Made by a program: the position numbers and the translations under genes
Notes under the pieces: generated by a model
The model's database searches: none
The model's input: only the letters and a program-made list of their open reading frames with translations
What the model was told of the DNA's origin: nothing
Assembly (NCBI GenBank): GCA_000708835.1
Contig: DF237085.1
Coordinates: 1 to 64,000, forward strand
Direction of reading: 5' to 3'
Source: Klebsormidium nitens
Taxonomy: Eukaryota > Streptophyta > Klebsormidiophyceae > Klebsormidiales > Klebsormidiaceae
Length of the DNA: 64,000 bases
Part shown: positions 43,746 through 55,600 of the stretch, in pieces
Numbering within the stretch: position 1 is the stretch's first letter
Layout: every line of letters begins with the position of its first letter

Positions 43746-43811
43746 TGTTCTGGTGCTGTAAGCTGAGCTTATGAGCTTCAAATGTGAAACTTTCCATCCC
43801 CCAAACTCCAG

Positions 43812-46800
43812 GTCCAGCACGACGGCCACGTCGGCATTCTTGAGAACGGCAGGCTCATGTGCATTGCGGCGCCGTCCACTCTGTCCGACGCCAAGCTCTG
43901 CTACGATGCGCACGCGCCATCTGGCACGCTCTCGTTGGCCACTGGTGCGCTCCCCGAAGGCTGCTGCCTCGAGGAGGATCCCCACGTGTGCCTCGTCCCC
44001 CACACCTGCATGACACCAGACGTGTGCCTGGCCCCTCATGTACACAGTCATGATGAGGGTGGTGGCGTCGCAAGTGAGCTCACGAAGGTGAGGCAAAGTT
44101 ACATGTATCCTGAATGTTCTGCTAGCTCTGAACCTGGATGTAGTGTTAGCCAAGAATCCGGACAACCAGGAGGCACTGTCATATCATATGGGAAGAACCA
44201 GGCACTACTACCATCTGCTTGGAGCTCTGAACCAGGATTCTAGTTCAACAAACCACAAGTGTCTCTTTGATGACCCCTGTCACAGTGTCCGGTGTTGTTT
44301 CTTTGTTCTCTTGTCTAAGCCGGACTTTGTCGGCGACTGACTGTATTTTACTTAAGCAACGGCTGGGATTACGATTGTTCAAGCATTCTTTCCTCGGCCT
44401 GCTGAATCACTGGTCTCCTCCTCCGCTTCAGTTTTTCTATGGAATCCCAGGGCCCTGTTCTGGACACTCCGGGGCATCCTCTCCTTTCTTGTGGATACTT
44501 CCCCAAGTTTCCCCGTTTTAATACATAGAATCTATGATGCGTGCTATCATAAGTTGTCATTCAAGGATTTGTGTATCTCAAGAAGGGAGTGCGAACGAGT
44601 TCTCCTTGTATCTCCCATTTGAAAAGCTAGGTATGCCAGGGTACCTCACAGGGCATGGAAACAGTCTCTCAAAAGTACGCTCAGAGAGATTCCAACATCG
44701 GCAAGGAAAGAGGCCAGGAAGGATCTGCACCACCTTAGTAGGTTGAAGCTTCTTCTTTTGGTATATCGCTGTTTTCCCAAGACTGTTCTCAAATAAGCCC
44801 CTGCTTGCAGCTCCTGGCAACCGCGAGCTGCGCCCTCCCGATGTCCCTTCTCGCCCCCGCCGCCTGCTTCCCCATCCCCTCCACTCAAGACGAGCATGCG
44901 CACCACGATGGGTGCGGCCACGAGCGCATTCCTCACGGCGATCACTACGACTTTCTGGTTCCCCAAGAAGACGGCTCGTATTTGCTCCGCCACGCGCACC
45001 TGGACGCGAAGGGCACCGCGCATTTTGACGATCATGGGAGGCTGGTTCGGGAGCCGGGGATGAGAGCAGCACATGCGGAGGCGCTCGCTCGCAGCAGCAG
45101 CAGCGCGAACATGGTGAGAAACGGTTTATCGCTGTTAAGGCTTGAGGGGTCAAGGAGTTGGCAACCGTTGGACAGCGCTTTGGCTCCTTGGAGACAATCG
45201 TCAATGACCATGACTTCCTGATGAGAGGTGACTTGCGTGCTGTCGGCTTTGAAGGTGATAGAACCGATCATTATTCTTTCTGCACCTGAGCTGAAAACAA
45301 ACGCTCAAAAGACAGAAGGCATCCGCACAGACGTCATCCCGGTTAATCCCCTGCCCTCTGTTTGTCAAATTCACCTCTCAATCCGCCCAGTTTCCCCCAA
45401 CTTCGTGCTCTTCAACTACGACTCTCTTGAGTCTCCCACTACATATCAAGTTCTCTTTTTTGCTCTGCAGCCCAGCAGCCCCAGCACAGGCCTCCGCCGC
45501 CGCCGCAAGCTGCTCGACATCTTCAGCTACGAGAGCCCTCAGCGGGGGGGCTACCATGCGCTCTCTATCGAGCCTGCCGACGACAACCCCCCAGACGAAA
45601 CCGAACCGCCTCTGGGACCCATCCAACTCTCCCCGCGCCCAACACCCCCCCAGTCCGAAATCCTCGCCAGCATCCCCTCGAAACGTCCCCCTCAGGAGAT
45701 CGAGGAAGCGGTCAGCGTCGCGGTGGGGGGGCCGTCCGCAGTGCAAAAGACGGTTCTCGACGTCCTCGGCATCTGCTGCCCGTCCGAGGTCCCGCTGATT
45801 CACCGGATCCTGGAACCGCTCCCCGGGGTTTTGGAGGTTTCCGTCAACGTCCCTGCGAAAACCACGACGGTATTGTTCGATCCTGCGTTGGCGACGGAGC
45901 TCCAGCTCGTCAAAGCACTGAACGAGGCGCGGCTGGACGCGCGTCTCCATTCCCGGGGGCAGGTTCGCCCCCTGCAGCGGTACCCCCGCTGGAACGTCAT
46001 TCTCTGCGGGGTGCTGCTCGCAGTCTCGTTCGTTAAGTACGCGTTTCCCCCCATAAAGTGGGTCGCGCTCGGGGCGGTCGCGCTCGGGCTCCCGCCCATT
46101 CTGCTGAAGAGTCTAGCGGCGCTGAGGAACTTCGTGCTGGACATCAATGCGCTGATGACGATCGCGGTTGGAGGGGCGCTCGCGCTCGGGGACTTTGAGG
46201 AGGCGGCGTCGGTGGTGTTCCTGTTTGCGATCGCGGACTGGCTCGAGGGGCGGACCTCCGAACGGGTAAGGAAGTAGCGCACTTCGAATTCCTATAGCGG
46301 TTTGATGGAATGGTATGAGCGAGCGGTCTGGTGGGTTGTTTTCCGGCAAAGTTTTTGGTGTTGCTTTTGGCAGCAAACGCTTGTCGGATTGCCCACGCTG
46401 TGCCGGTCATTTATGGAGCCAGTTCCCAATACATAAGCCGGCGAAATCCTTCAGATATGCATACCAGGCAATGCGTATCATCTCTCTGTCGCTGAATGAT
46501 GTTTGCAGCGACAAGATCGGATGTCAAGTCTGTAAGGCAGTGTTCCATTTCTTCTTTCGGGCCCGCCCCGAACGATAACCACCAACTATGTAGGTGTTCC
46601 GCCTAAAATACTTCGAGGCTGTTCTTTGAAGCTAGACCGTAATTTGAGATCTGGATTCTTTCTCTTGCAGGCCCGCTGTGCGCTCGAGGCTGTTCTCTCG
46701 CTCGCCCCTGACACCGCCGTCCTCGCGGACACCGGACAGCGCGTGCCCACCTCGGACGTCCCCGTCGGCTCTCTCCTCTCCGTCCGTGCCGGCGAGATGA

Positions 46801-49800
46801 TCCCCATTGACGGCGTTGTTGAGAACGGGTCCTCCGCCGTGGACGAATCCAGCCTGACCGGTGAATCGATTCCGATCACGAAGCACGCCGGAAGCGATGT
46901 CTGGGCCGGGACGCTGAACCTCGGGGGATTCCTCCGGGTGAAGACGACTGCCCTTGCGGCAGACTCGGCGGTCGCCCGGTTGGTCCGCCTGGTTGAAGAC
47001 TCCCAGAGCGCGCGTTCCGCGAGCGAGCGGATGGTCCAGAAGTTCGCGCGCTTCTACACGCCGGCGGTCGTTCTGGCCGCGGTGCTCATCGCCGTGATCC
47101 CGTTCGCGGTCGGCGTTAGCGATCCGAAGCACTGGCTGTACCTCGCTCTAGTTCTCCTCGTCGTGGCGTGCCCGTGCGCGCTGGTCATCTCGACGCCGAT
47201 GGTGTCGGTGTGCGGGATCGCGGAGGCGGCGCGCAACGGCGTGCTGATCAAGGGCGGCGCGCATCTGGAGACGCTCGGGCGGATGAAAGTTCTGGCCATG
47301 GATAAGACGGGAACGCTGACCGAGGGCCATTTTCGAGTGGCGCAAGTGCTGCCGCTGGACGGGCAGACCGACGAAAAGGAGGTATTGTTCTGGTGAGGGA
47401 GTTCCCAAGTTCGGCTTTAAAGTGGGAAAATGTTAGCAGGTACTTTCGACTTTGCCTTTTGTGAGTGTCAACTTTTGAGGTCTTTGCGGCCGTCTAATGT
47501 GGCTGTCCTGTTGCCTTCAGAAGAACGACCCAACGAGGGGCCGAAGATACGACCGCATGCTGGTTTCTGCAGGTCCTTCATCTAGGAATGATATTCAGCA
47601 CATTTCGAATGTCCAATGCTCCTCACATCAAAATGCCCCTGCTTATTATTTTGTCAGTTTATTTTGCGTTTATCCTACTGCACGATCAGGCCGCTAGTTG
47701 TCTGCTTCTTTCGAACGCTTGAGGGTTGCAATCATCCAAGGGGACTCAACAGATGCATTGGGTATCTCGAGGGCTTTGCTCTCGGACAACCACCACGTTC
47801 AAAACAACAGTGTTTGAAACCGACGGTCGATTTAATGCAGTTCGTCACCTAGTATCCTTCAACTTTGGATTCTGGAAGGTCTCCTGACTCAAGACTTCTC
47901 TTCATTCCAGGTTGGCATCAATCGAGGCCCTGTCGAGCCACCCCCTGGCTGCTGCCGTGGTGTCATACGCGCGACTGCAAGGAGTAGAGGCCAGTACTGA
48001 CACCGCCGGCTTCGAGATTCTTCCGGGGGAGGGCGTGACGGCGCTTGTGCAGGGGCGCCGTGTGCACGTGGGCAATGTTCGGACGGCCGAGCGGCTCGGG
48101 TGGACTGGCGGTAAGCTCGTTTTTTAAAGGAGAGGTTTCGTGGAATTGGATTCTTAGGCGACCAGTGAGCCAAGGATCCGCTTTGGCGGTCGCTAGAAAA
48201 AGGCAAAAACGCAGAGAGATTTTTAGTCACACTGCAATTGCTGCCTGTCAGAACCCGTGGAAGGAGAACGTGGACTACAGTTTCCATTTCGGACCCCCAC
48301 ACCGCGTAGTACCCTGCGCGCGAGCGCAGCTCAGGTCGCCACGTGTAACTTCAAGCCTAACCGTACCGTTTAATGTAACCTTGTACTCCTGATGTGGGTC
48401 GACCGGCCGGTCGAATGTACACCAAGGGCTCGCGTAGTCAGCATGCGTACACCGCATTCGGTGTCGCCGGTTGCCAAAAGCTTTGACCGGTGTTCTTACA
48501 GAGAATGTAACTAGTTGCGCGCGTACAGAGTACCGTACCAAGCGGTGTGGGGGTCCGAAATGGAAACTGTAGTCCACGTTCTCCTTCCACGGGTTCTGTC
48601 ACGAGACCCACGTGGGGCAAAGCCCTCTTTGAGCTGAGGGAGTATTTCTCATAGAAGAGAACCCACAATTTTGCCTCATGGGCTGAAAGTCGAGTTCAAA
48701 GGTCGAGGACCGTTCTGCCGGACAAAATGATACGCAAAAGACGGAAGACGAAAGGAGAAAGGAGAGCTGCTTTTACTTTCATGAGCCAAGGGTTTGAGAA
48801 CAAAATCTGGGGCAAAAAACTGCGTTCCTAAGCTGCCTCATTCTTTTATTTGTAAGAAAGGTCTCGTACTTGCTTGTCTCATTGTTTCTGAGCGCGGAAA
48901 AGGTCCCGCTCCTTACTACTGCTCTTTTATTGTGGCAGCTGTGGACCCGTCCATTTTGGAGCTTTGGATGTCTGAGGGGGGTACCGTTGGCTGGCTGGGA
49001 GTGGACGAGCAGCCCCTCGCCGTGTTCAGCGTCGCGGACCAGCCGCGCCCGGAGGCCACCCAGGCAGTGCGCGATTTCAAGGTGCGCAACGCTCCCCCTT
49101 TTCTACTTCCCTCTCGGCAGAGTCGTTCGGCGGAAAGGTTGCTTTGGAACTGCCGACCCCGAACTACTTATTTTGGAAGTCCCGCAGGGGAGAATGAGAA
49201 CCAGTGGTTGTGGCGAAGTTGGAAGAAGTGGGTGTGGGGTGCTACTCGGGCGTATCACGTGTAGCATGTGCACTCAATCTGGAGGTGGTGCAACGACTGC
49301 CTGTATAATGCACCCCCTTAGGTGCACTCCCAACGGATCCGGACCAATGCACTCTTCCACACGTCCACCGCCTTTCTTACTTCTCCACTTGACAGGTCTA
49401 CTTCCTTACTATTTTAATTGACGAGTCTATTCTCTTCCTTCTTCATTTGACAAGCTCACCTAGCCGGTTGTTGAGCACCGTGAGGCCTTACTGATAAGCT
49501 TTCACGGAAACTTAAGCAGGCAACTGTGACTCCGCACACTCCTAGTGTTTCTTGCTCTTGTACTCGCAAGCGATTGCTGACAATCTCACGTCTCTGTCTG
49601 TGCAGAAAGCGGGCCTGCAGGTTGCGATGCTAACGGGCGACAACGTGGGGGCGGCCATGGCGATCAAGAGCCAGGTGAGGGATCCCTTTGAGGCGATGTT
49701 TCGGGAGTCTTTGCGAACGTCCCGAAGCGCTTTATACTCGTCTTTTCGTACGGTCGCAGCAGAGACTAGTGACCCATTCCGTTCACCTGCATAAGGCTGC

Positions 49801-51274
49801 GGTTTTCGGCGTATCGTAAGCAAGTCATCGGAACCGTAAGCTGGCTTTTTGACGACGTGTTCTCGACCTCGCCCATTCATGCCAGTTTCAGCGGCCACTG
49901 ACTAGCACATGACGGGATTCCCGAAAGTCCACGAAGAAGGCATTGATCATCTTTTCGGTGACTGAAGTCCTGAGTGAGAGTCTTTGCCCTCTTCAGATCG
50001 ACTCCGGCATGGCCGTCCATGCGGGGCTCCTCCCTGCGGACAAGGTGACGGTTCTTCGGACGCTTAAGCGGTCCGGCGTCACAGGCATGGTTGGGGACGG
50101 CATCAACGACGCGCCGGCACTTGCGGCCGCTGACGTCGGCATTGCGATGGGCGTGGCAGGTCAGTCTGAAAGACCTGTCCTTAACTTAAACCTGGAAAGT
50201 CAACAAGTTCCGCGCAGGTGCCTTGGCGAACGGGGTTGATCAGTGGGACTGGTTGGCGCTGAGGGACAAGCAGAGGGGTCGTTCAGCAGGAGTGGGTCTT
50301 GGGTGGTTTGAGCTTAAGGGCTGCTTCTACATCAGCGCTTACAGCAATCTATCCATTTTGTCCGAAGCGATTGCTACTGCCAGTGATGTTTGAAACATGC
50401 ATTCGCTATATGTTTTCTTTGCTGATGAGGTCCGCTCCCCGCCCCCCAGGTTCTGCTGTCGCGATGGAGACTGCGGACATGGCCCTCATGACTAACGACC
50501 TGCGCCAGCTAGCGCGCGCCGTGGTCCTCGCGCGCAGCTGCCGCGCCAAGATCATCCAGAACGTGGTCCTCTCCGTGGGCTCCAAAGCCGTCGTCCTAGT
50601 TCTCGCGTTCGTCGGGTACGCCGCCCTGTGGCTGGCCGTTGTCGCTGACGTGGGCACGTGCCTGGTCGTCATTCTGAACAGTCTGCGGGTGCTGACGCGT
50701 GCGAAGCCGGCGCCTCGAGGGGGTGTGCACTGCGTGGCGGAGAGCTGCGGCATCCAGGGGGTGGGCTGTGGGGAGAACGCGCAGGGGGGTGAGGGATGCT
50801 GCAGCGAAGGGGAGGGGGGGGGCGGAGTCGGAGGCGAAGGCGTGCTGTGGCGAGGGAGAGGGGGGCTGCGGGGAGGGCGCTGGGGAGGGGGTTCAGAGGA
50901 AGGAGAAACACGGTCATAAGCACGGACATAGTCACGGAGAGAAGCATAAGCACGGACATAAGCACGGCCATAACCACACACATAAGCACGAAGATAAGTC
51001 GGATTGCAAACACGAACATGAGTCTAAGCAGGGAGACCACAAGCACGCCGGCGGAGCAGCGCACAGCCATTCTCACAGTCATTCGCACGGGCACTCGCAC
51101 GCGCACTCGCACGGTTTGAGCCGGTTCTTCAAGCCGGCTTGCGTGTCTGGCCATAAGCACGCGGACGAAGAAGCGGCGTCCGGTGCCTGCTGCGGACACG
51201 CAAAAGCAGGGGCGACAGTTGGGAACGGACAGACTGCCGATAACAAATGCTCCTCGAGCAGTGAGGGGCGGTAA
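43812..51274 (+). CDS. HMA: P1B-2 heavy-metal ATPase (Zn/Cd type), 5' exon not located
   Basis: Nine exons join in phase: 43812-44087, 44811-45113, 45471-46265, 46671-47392, 47911-48110, 48939-49081, 49606-49674, 49997-50159 and 50450 onward. The first two encode a His/Cys-rich extension ([25 protein letters not shown]). Exon 3 holds the heavy-metal-binding domain with GICCPSE, as in plant HMA2/4, and the first membrane helices. Exon 4 has the TGES actuator loop, CPC in the sixth helix and the phosphorylated DKTGT. Exon 5 has the HP motif ([10 protein letters not shown]). Exons 7-8 have MLTGDN and GDGINDAP. Exon 9 has the K and DxG pattern (VADVGT) of zinc/cadmium exporters. After the last helix a CC-containing tail reaches a run of nine G (50814-50822). 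The annotated frame stops at 50919, while one frame over a His-rich metal-binding tail continues to 51274. The enzyme exports Zn2+/Cd2+ across the plasma or vacuolar membrane. Confidence 0.93.
48249..48598. mobile_element. 350-bp foldback (MITE-like) element in an ATPase intron
   Basis: The 57-bp arms 48249-48305 and 48542-48598 are perfect inverted repeats, beginning CAGAACCCGTGG on the left and ending CCACGGGTTCTG on the right. The inner edges remain partly complementary. There is no coding capacity, and I could not recognise a target-site duplication. It lies between ATPase exons 5 and 6. Confidence 0.85.
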
Positions 51275-52618
51275 CGAACACGAGAAGAAGTGGAGAGCTA
51301 CAAACCCGGAGAGAAGTGGCAACGGAGTCAAATGGAACTACTGTTTAGGGTCTGATTCCTTTCAGCGTGCAGATTGGATGTGCTAATGTCTGCTGAGTAG
51401 ACGGAGAAACTTGATTGATTCATCTATTTGCGGTTACAGAGAGATTACAAATTTGAGATATTGATTGACCATTCCAGGTAGGGGTATTTTATGCAGGGAT
51501 GTTAGTTGCTTGCGCTCAACAGCCTAAGCTAACTAGTGCAGGACTGAGAGTTTTCTGGTTTTCGAGCTTGAAGGGTTGCCAGTTGGATATAGGATACCCT
51601 CTCAAGTCGCGGTCTGCATGATGCGGACCCCAAGTGTTTTCAACTCTGCTCCTATGAGTCGCAGTTGCAGTGCAGTTATGCATAATTGACTGTGCGGAGG
51701 AATCTGGTGCATATTGTGCCAAATGCAATCTGCTGGCGCAACAAAATACGTATTGTGATGCGGCTGCAGCAGGCTACATGCGCAACATAGCAAGCCAGTT
51801 TACATTCCGCGGCGGGATGGTGCATGAGCATAGACTTAAGAAGCGTCGCATTCTATAATATAAGTCTTACCTGCGACCGTTCGTCGATCCCGGATTGATC
51901 GAAGTCTGAGTCGTTGCACGTATACTATGATATGTCTGGCCGCGGGCGGCGCACTGCATGAGGTTGAATTTTTGATCGAGACTTTATTTCAAACTAGTGG
52001 GTTGGATGCGTATGTAGGCCGCGCGCACTTAATCCATTCTCTCTCTAGTACGGTACCGTCGTGATTCGACATGAGGCACGTACGCGGTTCCATCAGTGCA
52101 ATGATGCGAAACGATAGGCTTCTTGATGAATGCCGCCTTGCTCCTATCGAATGGAACATAGCAGGTTGTTACATGGCAATGACCCACATGCTCACTGATG
52201 GGCAGCTGAGACAAATTGCGCCATGCATCCAACGCAGCATTGCAACCGATAAGTTTGAATTACTGGACCATTGTATGTTTTCAAACGTGAGCGAAGTGCT
52301 CAGCAGCTCAAGAGCACTGAAGTCCACCGAAGTCAGTCAACAACGCGTGTACTACAAGTAGACTAAAGTCTGTCAAGGTATAGATTTCCTAACATCGATT
52401 TGAAGGCATGTACACGATCAGGCTTAGTATTGAAGTTTCACTAGGACGAACTCGGCGCTAAGATACTTCCTCAACGCACTTTTCCTTACGTCGGAGCCCC
52501 GATCCACGCCTATGTCGCAACTCAATCTGAAACAGTTTCGACGAGTGGTTTTTTGACCAAATCCTACTTCATGCGTGACCCCAAGGTTTGCATGTTCAGA
52601 GTCCAATTCCTTTGATGA
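51275..52618. other. Intergenic between convergent ATPase and PPOX genes
   Basis: No gene is recognised. Short frames only. Confidence 0.55.
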
Positions 52619-55600
52619 CTAACTCAACTTCACAGCCGGAATGGCTGCTACCATCCCCCTCAAGTCCGTCAAGATCCTGCCGGCAGCATCATAACCGGAA
52701 ACGAGCGCTTTCCCGACCGCCAAACCGTCTCTATGGTTCCCGGCTACATACAGCCCCGGTAAATCCGTCTCGAGCTTGCGGATCGCTTCGAGGACCTCGC
52801 CGTAGCCCTTGCCGTACTGAGGAAACGCTCTCTCCCAGTAGATGTGCCTGGGAACGTTTGAGCGACGTCAGCGCGCCGTCAGAGAAACACAATTGGTACA
52901 AGCACTCTGACTTGAGGTTGTTTCGCTCACGATTCAGATTTGCAAGCGTCGCAAGTTCAGTAGTTGCAGGTGCTCAGTGGTCTCAAGGCATTGTCAGGTC
53001 ACTCGTTGGAACGTCTATATTATAAGTCGAGCCGTCCCAGTCTGCCGCAACTTTGGATTCTGGCAAACCTACAAAGCCGGGACATCCATTCACGAAGCTA
53101 GGGAACGATTTATACGGCGTGACTTGAATCAAGGGAATCACAAGGGTCTAGCGAGACTTGACAATGCTCACTGCGAGAATGCCGGTTTTCCTTCGACACC
53201 GAGCAGTCTTTGCAGGTCCCGTGCGGCGACCTCTTTCAGTTCGTCTCTGCGTCCGAGACGAAGTCAGTCGTTAACGTGAGCCGTTGACGGCAGAGCGCCT
53301 CGCAAAAAGCAATCAAGGACATGAAAGCGGAACCTAAGTGCGGAATCAGATGGCGGAAGTGAGACCGGAAAACCGAACCCGGAAAAGGAGCCGTGAAACA
53401 GATTACGCCGCTTGCTAGAAGAGCGCGGGAATGAAGTCGTGCCAAAGCATCCAAAGAGCACGTTCGTTGGTGCAGCAAGACATCTTCTGCAGGATTTCCA
53501 AAGCCCCCAAAGCGCCCACAAAAGAGTGTGCACTATCATCACGAAACGAACACCGCCCAGATACTTCCCGGCAGATACGATCGCTCCGAGTAGAGCGCTC
53601 GTCCTTCCATCAATCCAAGGTTGTCGCAGGGTGTTTGGAACTGGGGTGCTGTCTCCTGTCTCCTGTCTCCTCGGCTTTGGTTCTGAAAAAGCCGGAGTTC
53701 TAGCATGCCAGCGACGTACGGAATGTGTTGTCTCTAAATTTCTAGTATCGGGGACTTTGTGCGGTCAGGGGAAACGAGGGCTTACATTGGTCGGCCGGGC
53801 AGTTCGGGGTGCCGGCTGCCTCCAATGAACGTGGTGAAGGTCACGAACCCGGACGGTGCTCGATTGGGGAACATGTACGAGTTGAACAGAGTACCTGAGG
53901 GAAGAAAGATAGTCCTTGAAGACTCCCAAGCAACATCGCCACGAATGTTTCCGTCATCTTTTTCGGCTTGTCGGCTAGGGTGTCAGTAGTCTGAGCAAAA
54001 CGTTCGTCTGCAAATCTGTTCAACTGGCATGCAATCACACGCGAGGTTTCAAGAAGCGCAAACCGCGAAGGTGGTAGCGCAGACTGTAGGTACCGTAAAA
54101 TGGTTGGACGCTTTCGAGGCCATTTTGTGAGCCTCCTACGAAATTCGATTGCGCTACGCCTTTTCTTGAGATCGTGACGATGTGCTCCAGTACACCCTCG
54201 AGATTCCTGCCCTTCCCTTGAGTCCTTTGACCGCTACAGAGTTGCTAGTTGTCCTCTGATGGAGCCGGAACAAGAATCTCAACTACACCTGTCGACCGTT
54301 CGGTTTCTTCAAGCTGAACAAGGTTTGCACAGTGCTGTTGCGGACATTTACATTGCTTTTACATCTTCGTTGCGGAGCCCAAGTGACCGGCTCACCTAGG
54401 GTTTTGAACTCGGTTTCTTTGCTCGGGACTAGAACGCCGAATCCTTCCAGCGGTTGTTTGACGTCCTCCGCCCTGAAGCCCTGTATCAACGCCGTCATCG
54501 GCTGGTATGTAATCTGCAGAGTGGAAAGGCCCATAAGAAACAAGCATTTGGGGTACCGAGATGAGCGCTCAACGGGCTGGCATGTAACCTGCGGGAATGA
54601 ACTGCACTGAGCAGTGTGACTACTTTGGTTAAATTGGAAAGAGGAGACCGTCACTAGCTGAAAAGTGATCTGCGGATGTAAGAAGGAGATTTGATGCTGA
54701 CCAAAAATGCGGAAGAGGCATGGCACAGGAATTGAGTGTCTGTTGTAGAAAGGTCGCACCGAGTAAGCGAAGAATTGGGCAACCATGGCTTTCTCACCTT
54801 TGGTATGAAGCCCAAAGAGAACGGCCGGTTGCCCTTCGAGATTTTCATGCGATTCTTAACGTCCTCCAGGGGTGCCTGCATACGGGAACAGATTTTCCGT
54901 GAGTTCCAGGGCGCGAGGGAGGCGCGTCCAAAACCTGCAAGTCGAAAATACTTTCAAGAATAATCGATGCATTCTGTCGATGCCGAATTCTCGTGCAGGA
55001 ACCCATTCCAGAAAACGGGTGGCGATATGTTCCATCCGAAGGTCTGGCCCCAAAATCAAAAAGGCCCAAAACTCTTAACTTTCGGCACCCCACTCACCGT
55101 AACTAGGACGGCGTCAAAGTGCCGGCTCTCGCTCTTCCCGGGCCGTGCCGCATACTCGACGGTCCAGTCCCCGCGCCGCGTCGGCCCGGCCGCCGTCAGG
55201 TCGAGCCGCGTCACGGGCGTCTGTGTTTTCAGGCGGTGCCGGCCCACGTGATCTGCCAACGCGTTTGGCAGCGTCTGCAAGAGACAGACACAAGAGGAAG
55301 CTAAACAGATGGAAGCTATTTGCGTGTCTCAGGAAGAAGGGAGACTTGAACGCCGCTGCGGAAAATGTGGTTCCAACGTGAAATCTTTCTCTTCAGTCTC
55401 TCGACTGTTTCCAAGAGCAAGCGGAGCGCTGGCAGGGGAAGTCAGAGTTGTGGGACCAGTGCACTCTTTGAATATGTTCCTTGACTGTGTCGAAGGGTAC
55501 AACCAAATCAGTGAAAGCTTACTGGACAGAACAGAAGGCTTTCGCCAACGTGCTTGTGGCTTCGACGAAGCTCAGCCACTTTAGAATGTCAGCAAACGAT

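Noticed and set aside
45378-45950. 190-residue minus-strand frame
   Set aside because: It is antisense to ATPase exon 3, which is fully explained by conserved protein motifs on the plus strand.
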